Assembly: GCF_030161635.1 (NCBI RefSeq)
Contig: NZ_BSUO01000001.1
Span: 1,283,199-1,347,198, forward strand
DNA: 64,000 nt
Source: Mobilicoccus caccae
GTDB taxonomy: Bacteria > Actinomycetota > Actinomycetes > Actinomycetales > Dermatophilaceae
Reading direction: 5' to 3'
The notes under the pieces were generated by a model. The model ran no database searches. It had not been told where the DNA came from and saw only the letters and a list, made by a program, of their open reading frames with translations. Every line of letters starts with the position of its first letter. Positions within the stretch are counted from its first letter, which is position 1. Positions 10,225-19,624 of this stretch are shown piece by piece. The position numbers were made by a program, and so were the translations under genes.

Positions 10225-11115
10225 GTGACGCACGAGAACCTGGCCTTCACCAAGGGACACGGCACCGAGAACGACTTCGTGCTCGTCCCCGACCTCGACG
10301 GCGAGCTCGACCTGTCCGACGTACAGGTGCGCTTCCTCGCCGACCGCCGGGCCGGACTGGGCGGTGACGGGGTGATCCGCGTCGTCCGCACGGAGAAGGC
10401 CGACGAGCCCGACGTGCGCGCCCTCGCCCCGGAGGCCGAGTGGTTCATGGACTACCGCAACGCCGACGGCAGCCGGGCCGAGATGTGCGGCAACGGGACT
10501 CGCGTGTTCGCCGCCTACCTGCTGCGTGAGGGGCTCGTCAGCGGACGGCGGATCCCCATGGCCACGCGGGCCGGGGCGAAGATGGCCGTGGTGTCCGAGG
10601 GCTCCAACGGCGAGCTCTCCTACGCGGTCGACCTCGGACCGTGGCGCCTCGTGCACCCCGACGCACCGACGGGGCAGGGATACGACACCCTCGTCGCGCT
10701 ACCGGGCATGGACACCCTGCCGGGGCTGAGCCTGGATCTGGGTAACCCGCACGTGGTCGTCGTGCTGCCGGAGTCGGTGGACCTCATGGACGTCGACCTC
10801 ACCCACCCGCCCGTCCTCAACCCGGCGCCGGAGTCGGGCGCCAACGTCGAGCTGGTCCAGATGCTCGGTCCGGGACACCTGCAGATGCGCGTGCATGAAC
10901 GCGGGGTGGGGGAGACCCGCTCGTGCGGCACCGGCGCCGCGGCCGCCGCGCTCGCGCTGATGTCGTGGAGCGGAGCCCCGGCCGACCACGAGGAATGGCG
11001 GGTCGACGTACCCGGTGGCACCCTCCTGGTCCGTGCCTTGCCCGGGCAGCGGGTCGAGTTGGCCGGTCCCGCAGCACTCGTCGCCGACGGTCGCGTGGAC
11101 GTTCCGCGCGGCTGA
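10225..11115 (+). CDS. dapF: Diaminopimelate epimerase
   Basis: Converts LL- to meso-diaminopimelate in lysine and peptidoglycan synthesis. The protein is 296 residues. The two catalytic cysteines of the PLP-independent racemase are visible: Cys88 in EMCGNGTR and Cys234 in RSCGTGAAAAAL. The N-terminus (FTKGHGTENDFVL) is the family's usual one. GTG 10225 gives the best N-terminus. Proximity to miaA and, further on, hflX is the common actinobacterial order. Confidence 0.96.
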   Translation: MTHENLAFTKGHGTENDFVLVPDLDGELDLSDVQVRFLADRRAGLGGDGVIRVVRTEKADEPDVRALAPEAEWFMDYRNADGSRAEMCGNGTRVFAAYLLREGLVSGRRIPMATRAGAKMAVVSEGSNGELSYAVDLGPWRLVHPDAPTGQGYDTLVALPGMDTLPGLSLDLGNPHVVVVLPESVDLMDVDLTHPPVLNPAPESGANVELVQMLGPGHLQMRVHERGVGETRSCGTGAAAAALALMSWSGAPADHEEWRVDVPGGTLLVRALPGQRVELAGPAALVADGRVDVPRG

Positions 11116-11152
11116 GGGCCCGCTCGGCTGAGAGCGGTTCACGCCTCCCGCG

Positions 11153-11787
11153 TCAGGCGGATTCCTCCGGTGGGGTGAGGTGGTGGTGGACCGCGAGGAC
11201 CCGGAACCCCTTGGCGGAGGCGAGACGGCTCGTCGCGAACCGCGAGCCGAGGGTGCCGCCCAACCACGCGTGCAGGGAGTCGGCGCCGAGGTTGCGCTGC
11301 ACCACGAGGTAGGCCGTGCCGCCGGGTGCCAGGCGCGGCAGCCACGTGAGGAGCATGTCGTGCAGCACCGCCTTGCCCACCCGGATCGGGGGTTGGACCA
11401 GATGGCGGTGAAGCGCACGTCGGCCGGGACGTCGCCGGGCTCGACGAGGCGGAGGTTCTCGGCGCCGTGACGGTGGGCGTTGCGGCGGGCGAGGTCGAGA
11501 GCGCGACGGTTGACGTCGATGCCCCACACGGTGGCCTCGGGGGAGCACAGCGCCTGGGTGAGGGCCAGCGGTCCCCATCCGCACCCGAGATCGAGGAGAT
11601 CACCGTGGGTGGGCGGGTCCGGAACCTCCCGCAGCAGCACCGACGTCCCCAGGTCCAGACGGTCCGGGCAGAAGACCCCCGGTGCCGTCTCGACGGTCAA
11701 CGACCGCCCCGCCAGGGACACCGTGATCTCGCGGCGGATCTCGGCGCTCGCCGGTTCGGCGGTGAAGTAGTGCTCCTGCTCGCTCAC
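11153..11787 (-). pseudogene. Frameshifted RsmC-like class I SAM methyltransferase
   Basis: Small-domain methyltransferase like the 16S rRNA G1207 enzyme RsmC. The first half reads HYFTAEPASAEIRR, then the SAM loop LLDLGCGWGPLAL, then a WGIDVNRRALDLARRNA strand. The frame breaks in the NPP catalytic motif: at the G run 11388-11392 the sequence gives IWSNPRSGW, but one extra base restores IWSNPPIRVGKAVLHDML. That frame then runs to a normal end at 11153, HHHLTPPEESA. The restored length is 211 residues, usual for the family. It converges on dapF. Sequencing error is more likely than decay. Confidence 0.8.
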
Positions 11788-11958
11788 GACAGGTCAGCCT
11801 AGTCGTGAGCGCGTCGTCTTCGGCCGAGGTCGGGAGTGTCGCCGCCCCAGAGGGCGTCCCCGGCGCGGTTCCGCCAGGATCGTCACGGGCATTCGTAGGC
11901 TGCGCTGATCAGTGTTCCGCCCTGGTGGACACGACGGCATCGAGCAGGAGGTGGTCGT

Positions 11959-13437
11959 GTGGAGCACGTGCATCGCCGGCCGCGTCAGGCGGTGGTGTTC
12001 ATCCACGGCATGGGTGATCAGGCGCCGATGCGTACGCTGCGCGCGTTCACCCACGGCATCGGGCTGCGACGACTGTTCAGCAGTCCGGACGACATGAGCG
12101 GCTCCGACGACCTGCGCCGGCTCACCGAGCCCCCGACCGCGGAGCTGCGCGCGCGGACCGACTTCTTCGAGTTCTACTGGGCCCACCACGCGCCCGACGG
12201 CCGGGGCTTTGCGACCCTCGCCTGGGCGGTGCGGTTGCTGCTGCGCCGCGAGTGGCGCAGCAGGCACGGCCAGGTGGCCGCGCTCGTCCTCGGGCTGCAG
12301 ATCGCCTTCGCCCTCGGCGTGATCGGTGTCGTCACGGTCGGTGTGTGGGCGGTGTGGTCGGCCTGGCGGGGCGTCGACGTCCTCGACGGCGCCGGTGAGT
12401 GGGTGCTGGCGGCCGTGGTCGCGGCGCTGCTGGCGCACCTCGGGGTCTCCGGCTTCGTCCAACGCGTGCTGTCCGACGCCGTGCGCTACCTGCACCCCAG
12501 CCCGGCCAACGTCGAGGCGAGGCGCCTGATCCGCGCCGACGGTCTGCACCTGCTGCGTCGCCTGCACGGCAGCGATGAGTACGACCGGGTGGTGGTCGTC
12601 GGGCATTCCCTCGGCGCCGTCATCGGCTACGACCTGCTGCGCTCGCTGTGGAACGAGGCCCGCCACCCCGATCCGGACGTCGCCGGCGACCAGGAGGCGT
12701 TGCGGGCCTTCGACGTCGCCGCCGACCTCATCGACCCCGCGCCGATGCCTCCCCGCATCCCGCCGAGCACCCCGCCGCCGAGCGTCGCCGACGTCGAACG
12801 CTTTCGTGAGGCGCAGTTCGACCTGTGGCGGGCCGACCGCCGTGACGGGGTGCCCTGGCTGGTCACCGATTTCGTCACGGTCGGCTCACCGCTCACGTAC
12901 GCCTCGCTGCTGCTGGCCGATCCACCGCTGCCGCTGCAGGGATGGCCGGGGGCGAGCCTGGCCGAGAAGCAGGCGCTCAAGGAGTACCCGCGGTGCCCCC
13001 CGATCCCCGACGAGGTCGAGCCGGGCCGCTTCTACACGCGCGACTACCCGTGCGACGGCGGCGAGCGCGCTCTGCGGGTCGGACACACCGCCGCGCACTT
13101 CGGACCCACCCGGTGGACCAACCTCTACCTGCCCTCGCGCCGTGTCGTCCTGGGCGACCTGCTCGCCGGACCCGTGGCGCCGGAGTTCGGTCCCGGCGTG
13201 CGCGACGTGCCCGTGCGCGTTCCCGGACGTGGCCTTCGCTCGTGGTGGCGGCGGGTGTTCCCGGTCTCCCACCTCAGCTACTGGTGGGCGCCGCACGGCG
13301 GCGCCCAGCACCTCCCCGCCGCCGTCGACCTGCCGTGCCCGGGGCAGGAGGGCTGCGAGAGCGCGCTCGCCCTCGCCTCGGCGTTGCGCCTGGAGGACAT
13401 CGCGCGCGTTCCGCGGCTCCCTCGGAGGCGCACGTGA
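11959..13437 (+). CDS. Membrane-associated alpha/beta-hydrolase-like protein
   Basis: Predicted 492-residue protein from GTG 11959. The N-terminus has an oxyanion-type VVFIHGMGDQAP strand. Two hydrophobic segments (roughly residues 110-170) suggest membrane anchoring. A lipase-like nucleophile elbow GHSLGAVIGYDLL follows around residue 215. A later DFVTVGSPLTYASLLL and a His in the C-terminal third could complete a catalytic triad. The substrate is unknown. It is flanked by the RsmC-like gene (divergent) and the pyrophosphatase gene, with no obvious operon. The function assigned is only a fold-level one. Confidence 0.6.
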   Translation: MEHVHRRPRQAVVFIHGMGDQAPMRTLRAFTHGIGLRRLFSSPDDMSGSDDLRRLTEPPTAELRARTDFFEFYWAHHAPDGRGFATLAWAVRLLLRREWRSRHGQVAALVLGLQIAFALGVIGVVTVGVWAVWSAWRGVDVLDGAGEWVLAAVVAALLAHLGVSGFVQRVLSDAVRYLHPSPANVEARRLIRADGLHLLRRLHGSDEYDRVVVVGHSLGAVIGYDLLRSLWNEARHPDPDVAGDQEALRAFDVAADLIDPAPMPPRIPPSTPPPSVADVERFREAQFDLWRADRRDGVPWLVTDFVTVGSPLTYASLLLADPPLPLQGWPGASLAEKQALKEYPRCPPIPDEVEPGRFYTRDYPCDGGERALRVGHTAAHFGPTRWTNLYLPSRRVVLGDLLAGPVAPEFGPGVRDVPVRVPGRGLRSWWRRVFPVSHLSYWWAPHGGAQHLPAAVDLPCPGQEGCESALALASALRLEDIARVPRLPRRRT

Positions 13438-13606
13438 GCGGCGACTGCCGCGGGTGACTCCCTCCCGATGGGGCCGGGACGACACCCCGCGACACGGATG
13501 CCGCCGGTAGGCCGCTCAATTCGGCCCCGGGCCTCTACTGTGTCCTCATTCGACCCCCGGCGTCCCGGTGCGCTCCGCCCCGGACGGGCGATCGTGTGGA
13601 GGCGCA

Positions 13607-16006
13607 ATGACGACTGTCGACACTCCCCGACTCGACCTCATGCCCGCGGATGTGGTGCTCGTGGCGGTGATCGCAGGAATCGCGATCGCCGCCCTGGCTG
13701 TGGGCACCGTGTTCCGGGCGCAGGTGCTGCGAGCCGATCCCGGCACGGTGAAGATGCAGGAGATCGCGACCGCGATCCAGGAGGGTGCCTCGGCCTATCT
13801 GCACCGGCAGATGCGCACCCTGATCTGGTTCGTCGTCGGGGCCGTCGCGTTGTTGTTGGTGTTGCCGGCCCCCGACCTCGCGAGTCGGCTCGGCCGTAGC
13901 GCCGCGTTCATCGTCGGGGCGGGGTTCTCCGCGGCGATCGGCTACCTGGGCATGACCTTGGCCGTCCGCGCCAACGTCCGTGTGGCCGCCGCCTCCCGCG
14001 GGGGTGACCGCACGCCCGGATTCCGGCTCGCGGTCCGCACCGGTGGCGCCGTCGGCATGGCGACCGTCGGCCTGGGCCTGTTGGGCGCGGCCGTCGTCGT
14101 GCTGTTGTTCCGTGGCACGGCCCCGACCGTGCTGGAGGGCTTCGGGTTCGGTGCCGCGCTGCTGGCGATGTTCATGCGGGTGGGTGGAGGCATCTTCACC
14201 AAGGCCGCCGACGTCGGCGCCGACCTCGTGGGCAAGGTCGAGCAGGGCATCCCCGAGGACGACCCGCGCAACGCCGCGACCATCGCGGACAACGTCGGTG
14301 ACAACGTGGGTGACTGCGCGGGTATGGCCGCCGACCTCTTCGAGTCCTACGCGGTGACCCTCGTGGCCGCGCTCATCCTCGGCACCGCCGCGTTCGGCGC
14401 CCACGGGCTGGTGTTCCCGCTCATCGTCCCCGCGATCGGTGTGCTCACGGCCGTGATCGGCATCCTCGTGACGCGGGTCAAGGTCGGCGAGAGCGGGTTG
14501 CGCGCCATCACCCGCGGATTCCTCATCGCCGCCGCCATCTCGGTCGTGTGCTGCGGCATCGCCGCGTACGTGTACCTGCCCGGCACCTACGCCGGGTTGT
14601 CCGGCGTCGACCCCGCGATCCTCGGCCTGGACGGCGACCCTCGCCTGCGGGCCTGGGCCGCGGTGTCCCTCGGGATCCTCCTGGCCGGCGTCATCCTCGC
14701 CGTGACGGCGCACTTCACGGGCACCGACAACGAGCCCACCCGCAACGTCGCCCGCACCTCGGTGACGGGCGCGGCCACCGTGATCCTGGCCGGCATCGGC
14801 GTGGGTTTCGAGTCCGCCGTCTACACCGCGGCGGTCATCGGCGCGGCGGTCTACGGGGCGTTCCTGCTCGGCGGATCCATCATCGTGTCGCTGTTCTTCG
14901 TCGCTCTGGCCGGCTGCGGTCTGCTGACGACGGTCGGGGTCATCGTGGCCATGGACACCTTCGGCCCGGTCAGCGACAACGCGCAGGGCATCGCCGAGAT
15001 GTCCGGCGACGTCTCGGGCGAGGGCGCCCAGGTGCTCACCGACCTCGACGCCGTGGGCAACACCACCAAGGCCATCACCAAGGGCATCGCGATCGCCACG
15101 GCGGTCCTCGCGGCCACGGCGCTGTTCGGCTCGTACAACGACGCGGTCGGCATCGCCCTGACGCAGCAGGGCATCGATCTCTCGGCCGCCACCGACGCCT
15201 ACGCGATCGTCCACCCCGCCACCCTGGTCGGCGTCATCGCCGGTGCCAGCGTGGTCTTCCTGTTCTCCGGCCTCGCCATCGACGCGGTCACCCGCGCGGC
15301 CGGGGCCATCGTGCTCGAGGTGCGCCGGCAGTTCCGTGAGCACCCGGGCATCATGGCGGGCACCGAGAAGCCGGAGTACGGCCGCGTCGTCGACATCTGT
15401 ACGCGGGATTCGCTGAGGGAGCTGGCGACTCCGGGTCTGCTGGCGGTGCTCGCGCCGGTCGCCATCGGGTTCGGTCTGGGCTTCGGCGCGTTGGCCGGGT
15501 TCCTCGCCGGCGCCATCGCCTGCGGTGTGCTCATGGCGGTGTTCCTCGCCAACTCCGGTGGCGCGTGGGACAACGCGAAGAAGATCGTCGAGGACGGCGC
15601 CCACGGCGGCAAGGGGTCCGCCGCCCACGAGGCGACGGTCATCGGAGACACGGTCGGCGACCCGTTCAAGGACACCGCCGGCCCTGCCATCAACCCGCTG
15701 ATCAAGGTGATGAACCTCGTCGCCGTCCTCATCGCCCCGGCGGTGGTCGTCCTCTCCACGGGGGAGGGGCTCGCCACCTGGGCGCGGTTCGGCATCGCGG
15801 GTCTGGCGGCCTTCTTCATCGTGCTGGCGGTCGACCGCACCCGCTACCGGGCCACCAAGAACCTGCCCGAGATCGAGGCGGCCGTCGATGAGAAGGGCCC
15901 GGGGGTGGAGTCGATCCACAGCCCGCCGGACTACCCGATCCTCGAGCCGCGCGTGCCCGGCCGGTCGCGCCGACTCTCGCGCCGCCGCAAGCCCGAGGAG
16001 GGGTGA
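13607..16006 (+). CDS. hppA: K+-independent H+-pumping membrane pyrophosphatase
   Basis: Integral membrane enzyme that couples pyrophosphate hydrolysis to proton export. It has 799 residues and about 16 membrane segments. Substrate loops are complete: GGIFTKAADVGADLVGK, EDDPRNAATIADNVGDNVGD, and DTVGDPFKDTAGPAINPL near the C-terminus. The GNTTKAITKG motif carries Lys where K+-dependent enzymes have Ala (GNTTAA), which marks the K+-independent class. ATG 13607 begins shortly before the first hydrophobic helix. The last ~40 residues form a basic cytosolic tail. Confidence 0.94.
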   Translation: MTTVDTPRLDLMPADVVLVAVIAGIAIAALAVGTVFRAQVLRADPGTVKMQEIATAIQEGASAYLHRQMRTLIWFVVGAVALLLVLPAPDLASRLGRSAAFIVGAGFSAAIGYLGMTLAVRANVRVAAASRGGDRTPGFRLAVRTGGAVGMATVGLGLLGAAVVVLLFRGTAPTVLEGFGFGAALLAMFMRVGGGIFTKAADVGADLVGKVEQGIPEDDPRNAATIADNVGDNVGDCAGMAADLFESYAVTLVAALILGTAAFGAHGLVFPLIVPAIGVLTAVIGILVTRVKVGESGLRAITRGFLIAAAISVVCCGIAAYVYLPGTYAGLSGVDPAILGLDGDPRLRAWAAVSLGILLAGVILAVTAHFTGTDNEPTRNVARTSVTGAATVILAGIGVGFESAVYTAAVIGAAVYGAFLLGGSIIVSLFFVALAGCGLLTTVGVIVAMDTFGPVSDNAQGIAEMSGDVSGEGAQVLTDLDAVGNTTKAITKGIAIATAVLAATALFGSYNDAVGIALTQQGIDLSAATDAYAIVHPATLVGVIAGASVVFLFSGLAIDAVTRAAGAIVLEVRRQFREHPGIMAGTEKPEYGRVVDICTRDSLRELATPGLLAVLAPVAIGFGLGFGALAGFLAGAIACGVLMAVFLANSGGAWDNAKKIVEDGAHGGKGSAAHEATVIGDTVGDPFKDTAGPAINPLIKVMNLVAVLIAPAVVVLSTGEGLATWARFGIAGLAAFFIVLAVDRTRYRATKNLPEIEAAVDEKGPGVESIHSPPDYPILEPRVPGRSRRLSRRRKPEEG

Positions 16007-16099
16007 CCTCCGGCCCCGGGGGCGAGGTGAGTCCGGAATGTCTGCCGATCCCCGGGGGTTGTCGCCGGTGACCGCATCGCCCGGACGACAGGAGTTCCC

Positions 16100-16750
16100 A
16101 TGTCCCGCATCACGATCATCGGTGGCCACGGCAAGGTCGCGCTGCGCCTCGCGCCGCTCCTGGTGAGTCGGGGTGAGGAGGTGACCTCGGTCATCCGCAA
16201 CCCCGACCACGCCGAGGAGGTCGCGGCGACCGGTGCCACACCGCAGGTCGCCGACATCGAGACGCTGGACCGGGCGGGGTTCGCCGAGCTGTTCTCCGGC
16301 GTCGACGCCGTCGTGTGGTCCGCGGGCGCCGGTGGCGGCAGCCCCGAGCGCACCTACGCCGTGGACCGTGACGCCGCCACCACCTCGATGGACGCCGCCG
16401 CCGACGCGGGCGTCCCGCGGTACGTCATGGTGTCCTACTTCGGCGCCGGCCCCGACCACGGCGTGCCGCAGGACGACGCCTTCTTCCCCTACGCCGACGC
16501 CAAGAGCGCCGCCGACGCCCACCTCGAGCAGAGCTCCCTGGACTGGACGATCCTGCGCCCCAGCAGGTTGACGCTGGAGGACGGCACGGGCCGCATCGAG
16601 AGCGGCCCCGGCGTCCAGGGTGGCGAGGTCAGCCGTGACGACGTCGCCGCCGTCGCCGCCGCGGTGCTCGCCGACAACGCCGCCATCGGCCGCATCATCG
16701 AGTTCAACGACGGAGACACCCCCATCGAGGACGTCGTCGCCGGTCGGTGA
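16100..16750 (+). CDS. NAD(P)-binding atypical SDR (NmrA/YwnB-like)
   Basis: A 216-residue Rossmann protein. ITIIGGHGKVALRLAPLL is the glycine-rich NAD(P) loop. VSYFGAGPD and FPYADAKSAADAHLEQSSLDWTILRPSRL correspond to the active-site region of atypical short-chain dehydrogenases, with a Tyr-X3-Lys spacing (Y..AK). The end, IIEFNDGDTPIEDVV, resembles YwnB/YhfK-type proteins. The substrate is unknown; members include NAD(P)H-sensing or flavin-reductase-like proteins. An AGGAG stands 9 bp before the ATG. It lies between hppA and hflX and is probably its own transcript. Confidence 0.8.
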   Translation: MSRITIIGGHGKVALRLAPLLVSRGEEVTSVIRNPDHAEEVAATGATPQVADIETLDRAGFAELFSGVDAVVWSAGAGGGSPERTYAVDRDAATTSMDAAADAGVPRYVMVSYFGAGPDHGVPQDDAFFPYADAKSAADAHLEQSSLDWTILRPSRLTLEDGTGRIESGPGVQGGEVSRDDVAAVAAAVLADNAAIGRIIEFNDGDTPIEDVVAGR

Positions 16751-16835
16751 GGTGGGGGAATGACCACGCGCCCCGGCGGCGTTGAAGCGATATTGCCTCG
16801 CGCCTCCCGCGCAGGTCTGCGACCCTGAGAGGGAT

Positions 16836-18302
16836 ATGAGCCACACTTCAGACATCTTCGACGCCAAGGCGTCGGCCCTGGCGGACGACGATTCCTGGCA
16901 CCTGAGCGACCCCGATTTCGTCTCCTACGACGGCGACCAGTTCGAGCGCGAGGAGCGCGCGGCGATGCGTCGCGTCAGCGGACTCTCGACCGAGATCGAG
17001 GACGTCACCGAGGTCGAGTACCGGCAGCTCCGCCTGGAGCGGGTGGTCCTCGTCGGCGTCTGGTCCGAGGGGACCGCCGAGGAGGCCGAGAACTCCCTGC
17101 GCGAACTCGCGGCCCTGGCCGAGACGGCCGGGTCGACCGTGCTCGCCGGCGTCGTCCAGCGCCGCTACCGCCCCGACCCGGCCACCTACGTCGGCTCGGG
17201 CAAGGCGAAGGAACTCGCCGAGATCGTCGCCGCCGAGGGCGCCGACACCGTCGTCGCCGACAGCCAGCTCGCGCCCAACCAGCGGCGTGCGCTGGAGGAC
17301 GTCGTCAAGGTCAAGGTCATCGACCGCACCGCGCTGATCCTCGACATCTTCGCCCAGCACGCCAAGTCCCGCGAGGGCAAGGCGCAGGTCGAACTGGCGC
17401 AACTGCAGTACCTGCTGCCGCGCCTGCGTGGGTGGGGTGAGTCGATGTCACGGCAGGCCGGTGGTCGTGTCGCCGGCGGTGAGGGCATCGGTTCCCGTGG
17501 CCCCGGTGAGACCAAGATCGAACTCGATCGTCGGCGCATCAACACGCGGATCGCCAAACTGCGCCGCGAGATCCGCGAGATGAAGACCGTCCGCGACACC
17601 AAACGCAGCGGACGGCGCGCCAACCACGTGCCCTCGGTGGCCATCGCCGGGTACACCAACGCCGGCAAGTCCTCGCTGCTCAACCGCATCACCGGAGCCG
17701 GTGCCCTCGTCGAGAACGCCCTGTTCGCGACGCTGGACCCGACGATCCGCCGGGCGCAGACCTCCGACGGGCGCGACTACACCCTCGCCGACACCGTCGG
17801 GTTCGTGCGCTCGTTGCCGCACGAGCTGGTCGAGGCGTTCCGCTCGACGCTCGAGGAGGTCGGCGACGCCGATCTGCTGCTGCACGTCGTCGACGGTTCG
17901 CACCCCGACCCCGAGGGCCAGATCACCGCGGTACGTGAGGTCCTCGCCGACGTCTGGGACGACCCCAACGAGCACCCGCGCGAGATCGTCGTCATCAACA
18001 AGACCGACATGGCCGACCCCGAGGTGCTCGCGCGCCTGCTGCGCCACGAGAAGGACGCGATCGCCGTCTCGGCGCGCACCGGCGAGGGGATCGAGGAGCT
18101 GCAGCAGCTCATCGCCGACGAACTGCCCCGGCAGGACATCGTCCTCACCCTGCTCGTGCCCTACAGCCGCGGCGACGTCGTCAACACGTTGCACACCGAC
18201 GCCGAGGTCCTCTCCGAGGAGCACGACGCCGAGGGCACCCGCCTGCAGGTCAAGGTCTTCGCCCACCAGGCGGACGCCTACAGCGAGTTCGTCACCTCCT
18301 GA
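16836..18302 (+). CDS. hflX: HflX, ribosome-associated GTPase
   Basis: GTPase that binds 50S and splits stalled 70S ribosomes under stress. The protein is 488 residues. The N-terminal HflX domain (VVQRRYRPDPATYVGSGK, ADSQLAPNQRRALED) is followed by the linker GRVAGGEGIGSRGPGETKIE. The G domain has G1 GYTNAGKSS, G3 DTVGFVRSLP and G4 NKTD, and a C-terminal domain follows. A purine-rich GAGAGGG precedes ATG 16836. A hairpin repeat follows 16 bp after the stop and may end its transcript. Confidence 0.95.
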   Translation: MSHTSDIFDAKASALADDDSWHLSDPDFVSYDGDQFEREERAAMRRVSGLSTEIEDVTEVEYRQLRLERVVLVGVWSEGTAEEAENSLRELAALAETAGSTVLAGVVQRRYRPDPATYVGSGKAKELAEIVAAEGADTVVADSQLAPNQRRALEDVVKVKVIDRTALILDIFAQHAKSREGKAQVELAQLQYLLPRLRGWGESMSRQAGGRVAGGEGIGSRGPGETKIELDRRRINTRIAKLRREIREMKTVRDTKRSGRRANHVPSVAIAGYTNAGKSSLLNRITGAGALVENALFATLDPTIRRAQTSDGRDYTLADTVGFVRSLPHELVEAFRSTLEEVGDADLLLHVVDGSHPDPEGQITAVREVLADVWDDPNEHPREIVVINKTDMADPEVLARLLRHEKDAIAVSARTGEGIEELQQLIADELPRQDIVLTLLVPYSRGDVVNTLHTDAEVLSEEHDAEGTRLQVKVFAHQADAYSEFVTS

Positions 18303-18318
18303 GGCCTCGCAACAAACA

Positions 18319-18376
18319 CATCGCAGAACGCATCGACACGGTCGCCATCACAGCCGTTTCGGTGCGTTCTGCGATG
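18319..18376. repeat. Long hairpin repeat, left copy
   Basis: A palindrome with a perfect 14-bp outer stem (18319-18332 with 18363-18376), then an inner stem broken by one mismatch and one wobble, and a 12-nt loop. By eye it is identical to the right copy (19469-19526) at 47 of 58 positions, including parts that stem pairing alone would not constrain. It starts 16 bp after the hflX stop. No T tract follows, so it is not a classical terminator. Confidence 0.8.
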
Positions 18377-18484
18377 TCGTCACGGCGACGGGCGTTGTCC
18401 ACACCGTGTCGTGTCCGCTCCGTCGGGATCGGTGGGTGTGGACGACGGGGTGGTGGCCCATCGGCGGCGTTGAGGATCGGCCGC

Positions 18485-19465
18485 ATGAGCCGGAACGCGA
18501 CCGCCTACGACCTGCCCTACTCCGCCCGGAATCTGCCCGCGCCGCTGATCGACGTCCTGCACCGGCAACACGGCCTCGCCTCCCTGGACCAGTTGTGGGA
18601 GGCCGGGCTCACCCGCGCACAGGTGCGGTGGAAGTTGCATCACGGGTGGAGCGCACCACTCCCACGGGTCGTGCTCGTGGGGGAGGGCAGGCTCTCCCCG
18701 GTGCAACGGTCGTGGGCCGGGCTCTTGTACGCGGGGGAGGACGCGCTGCTGACCGGCGAGGCCGCCTCGTCCCAGTACGGGATCCGGCAGGCCGACTCCG
18801 TCATCGTCGACGTCCTCGTCCCGCACACCTGCGCGAGCCGGCGCTGTCGCTGGGTCAGGGTGAGACGGGCGGCGGTGTGGGAGGACTGGCCGCGGACCCT
18901 GCAGGGCATGAACGTCGTCTCACCCGAGCGTGCGGTGGTGGACGCCGCTCGGTGGTCTGCCGACGACCGGCGCGCACTGGCCCTGGTCATCGAGGCCTGC
19001 CAGCGTCGGGTGACGACTCCGGAGCGTCTGTGGCGCGAACTGGCGGTGCTCGGCCGCGGCACCGGGACGGGACTCGTGCGTCGTGCCCTGTCCGAGGCGG
19101 AGTCGGGCGCGTGGTCGGTGGCCGAGGTCGACCTGGCCGCTCTCGTGCGCCGGTCCCCGGTGTTGCCGCCGCCGATGCTCAACCCGACCCTCACCGCGCA
19201 CCGCACGCGACTCACCACACCCGACCTGTGGTTCGACGACGTGGCGCTCGCCGTGATGGTCCACTCCAAGGCCCACCACCTGCTCGGGGACGACTGGGCG
19301 CACACCGTCGAGTCCGACGGTGACCTCGTCGTCGCGGGCGCCACAGTCATCGGCATCACCCCGACGACCCTGCGCCGCGACCCCGCGGGGGCACTGCGCC
19401 GGGTCGAGGCGGCCTACGGCGCAGCCCGGTCCCGCCCCCGCCCGACACACCTGCACGCCGCGTGA
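18485..19465 (+). CDS. AbiEi-antitoxin-like / Vsr-fold (DUF559-like) protein flanked by hairpins
   Basis: A 326-residue protein of a kind common in actinobacteria. The N-terminus (PLIDVLHRQHGLASLDQLWEAGLTRAQVRWKL) is a winged-helix domain like the AbiEi type IV antitoxin. The middle (GLLYAGEDALLTGEAASSQYG) is typical of the same family. The C-terminus (LTTPDLWFDDVALAVMVHSKAHHLLGDDW) follows the Vsr/DUF559 endonuclease fold, whose active relatives usually read E-V-D-S---HH; here the acidic residues are replaced (M-V-H-S), so it may be catalytically dead. No AbiEii toxin gene is adjacent. The gene sits exactly between two related hairpins, which suggests a mobile or selfish unit (inference). 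Confidence 0.65.
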   Translation: MSRNATAYDLPYSARNLPAPLIDVLHRQHGLASLDQLWEAGLTRAQVRWKLHHGWSAPLPRVVLVGEGRLSPVQRSWAGLLYAGEDALLTGEAASSQYGIRQADSVIVDVLVPHTCASRRCRWVRVRRAAVWEDWPRTLQGMNVVSPERAVVDAARWSADDRRALALVIEACQRRVTTPERLWRELAVLGRGTGTGLVRRALSEAESGAWSVAEVDLAALVRRSPVLPPPMLNPTLTAHRTRLTTPDLWFDDVALAVMVHSKAHHLLGDDWAHTVESDGDLVVAGATVIGITPTTLRRDPAGALRRVEAAYGAARSRPRPTHLHAA

Positions 19466-19468
19466 TTA

Positions 19469-19526
19469 CACCGCAGAACGCATCGGAACGGTCGTGATGG
19501 CGACCGTTTCGATGCGTTCTGGGATG
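19469..19526. repeat. Long hairpin repeat, right copy
   Basis: Second copy of the hairpin, starting 3 bp after the stop of the AbiEi/Vsr-like gene. A 21-bp stem (19474-19494 with 19501-19521) has a single internal mismatch, with loop TGATGG. It is in the same orientation as the left copy and differs from it at 11 of 58 positions. Several of the differences are paired, compensatory changes near the loop. Confidence 0.8.
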
Positions 19527-19624
19527 CGTTGTGCGTGTGCGGCCGGCGCACCCCGGGGCTGGTGGTCCACAGTGGCCCCGAGGGTGTCCGCGTCGAGTGC
19601 TGCGTCTGACCTAGGCTGGGCCGC

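Noticed and set aside
13535..16867. 1,110-codon minus-strand frame opposite hppA
   Set aside because: It is a shadow of the pyrophosphatase gene and has no recognisable domain.
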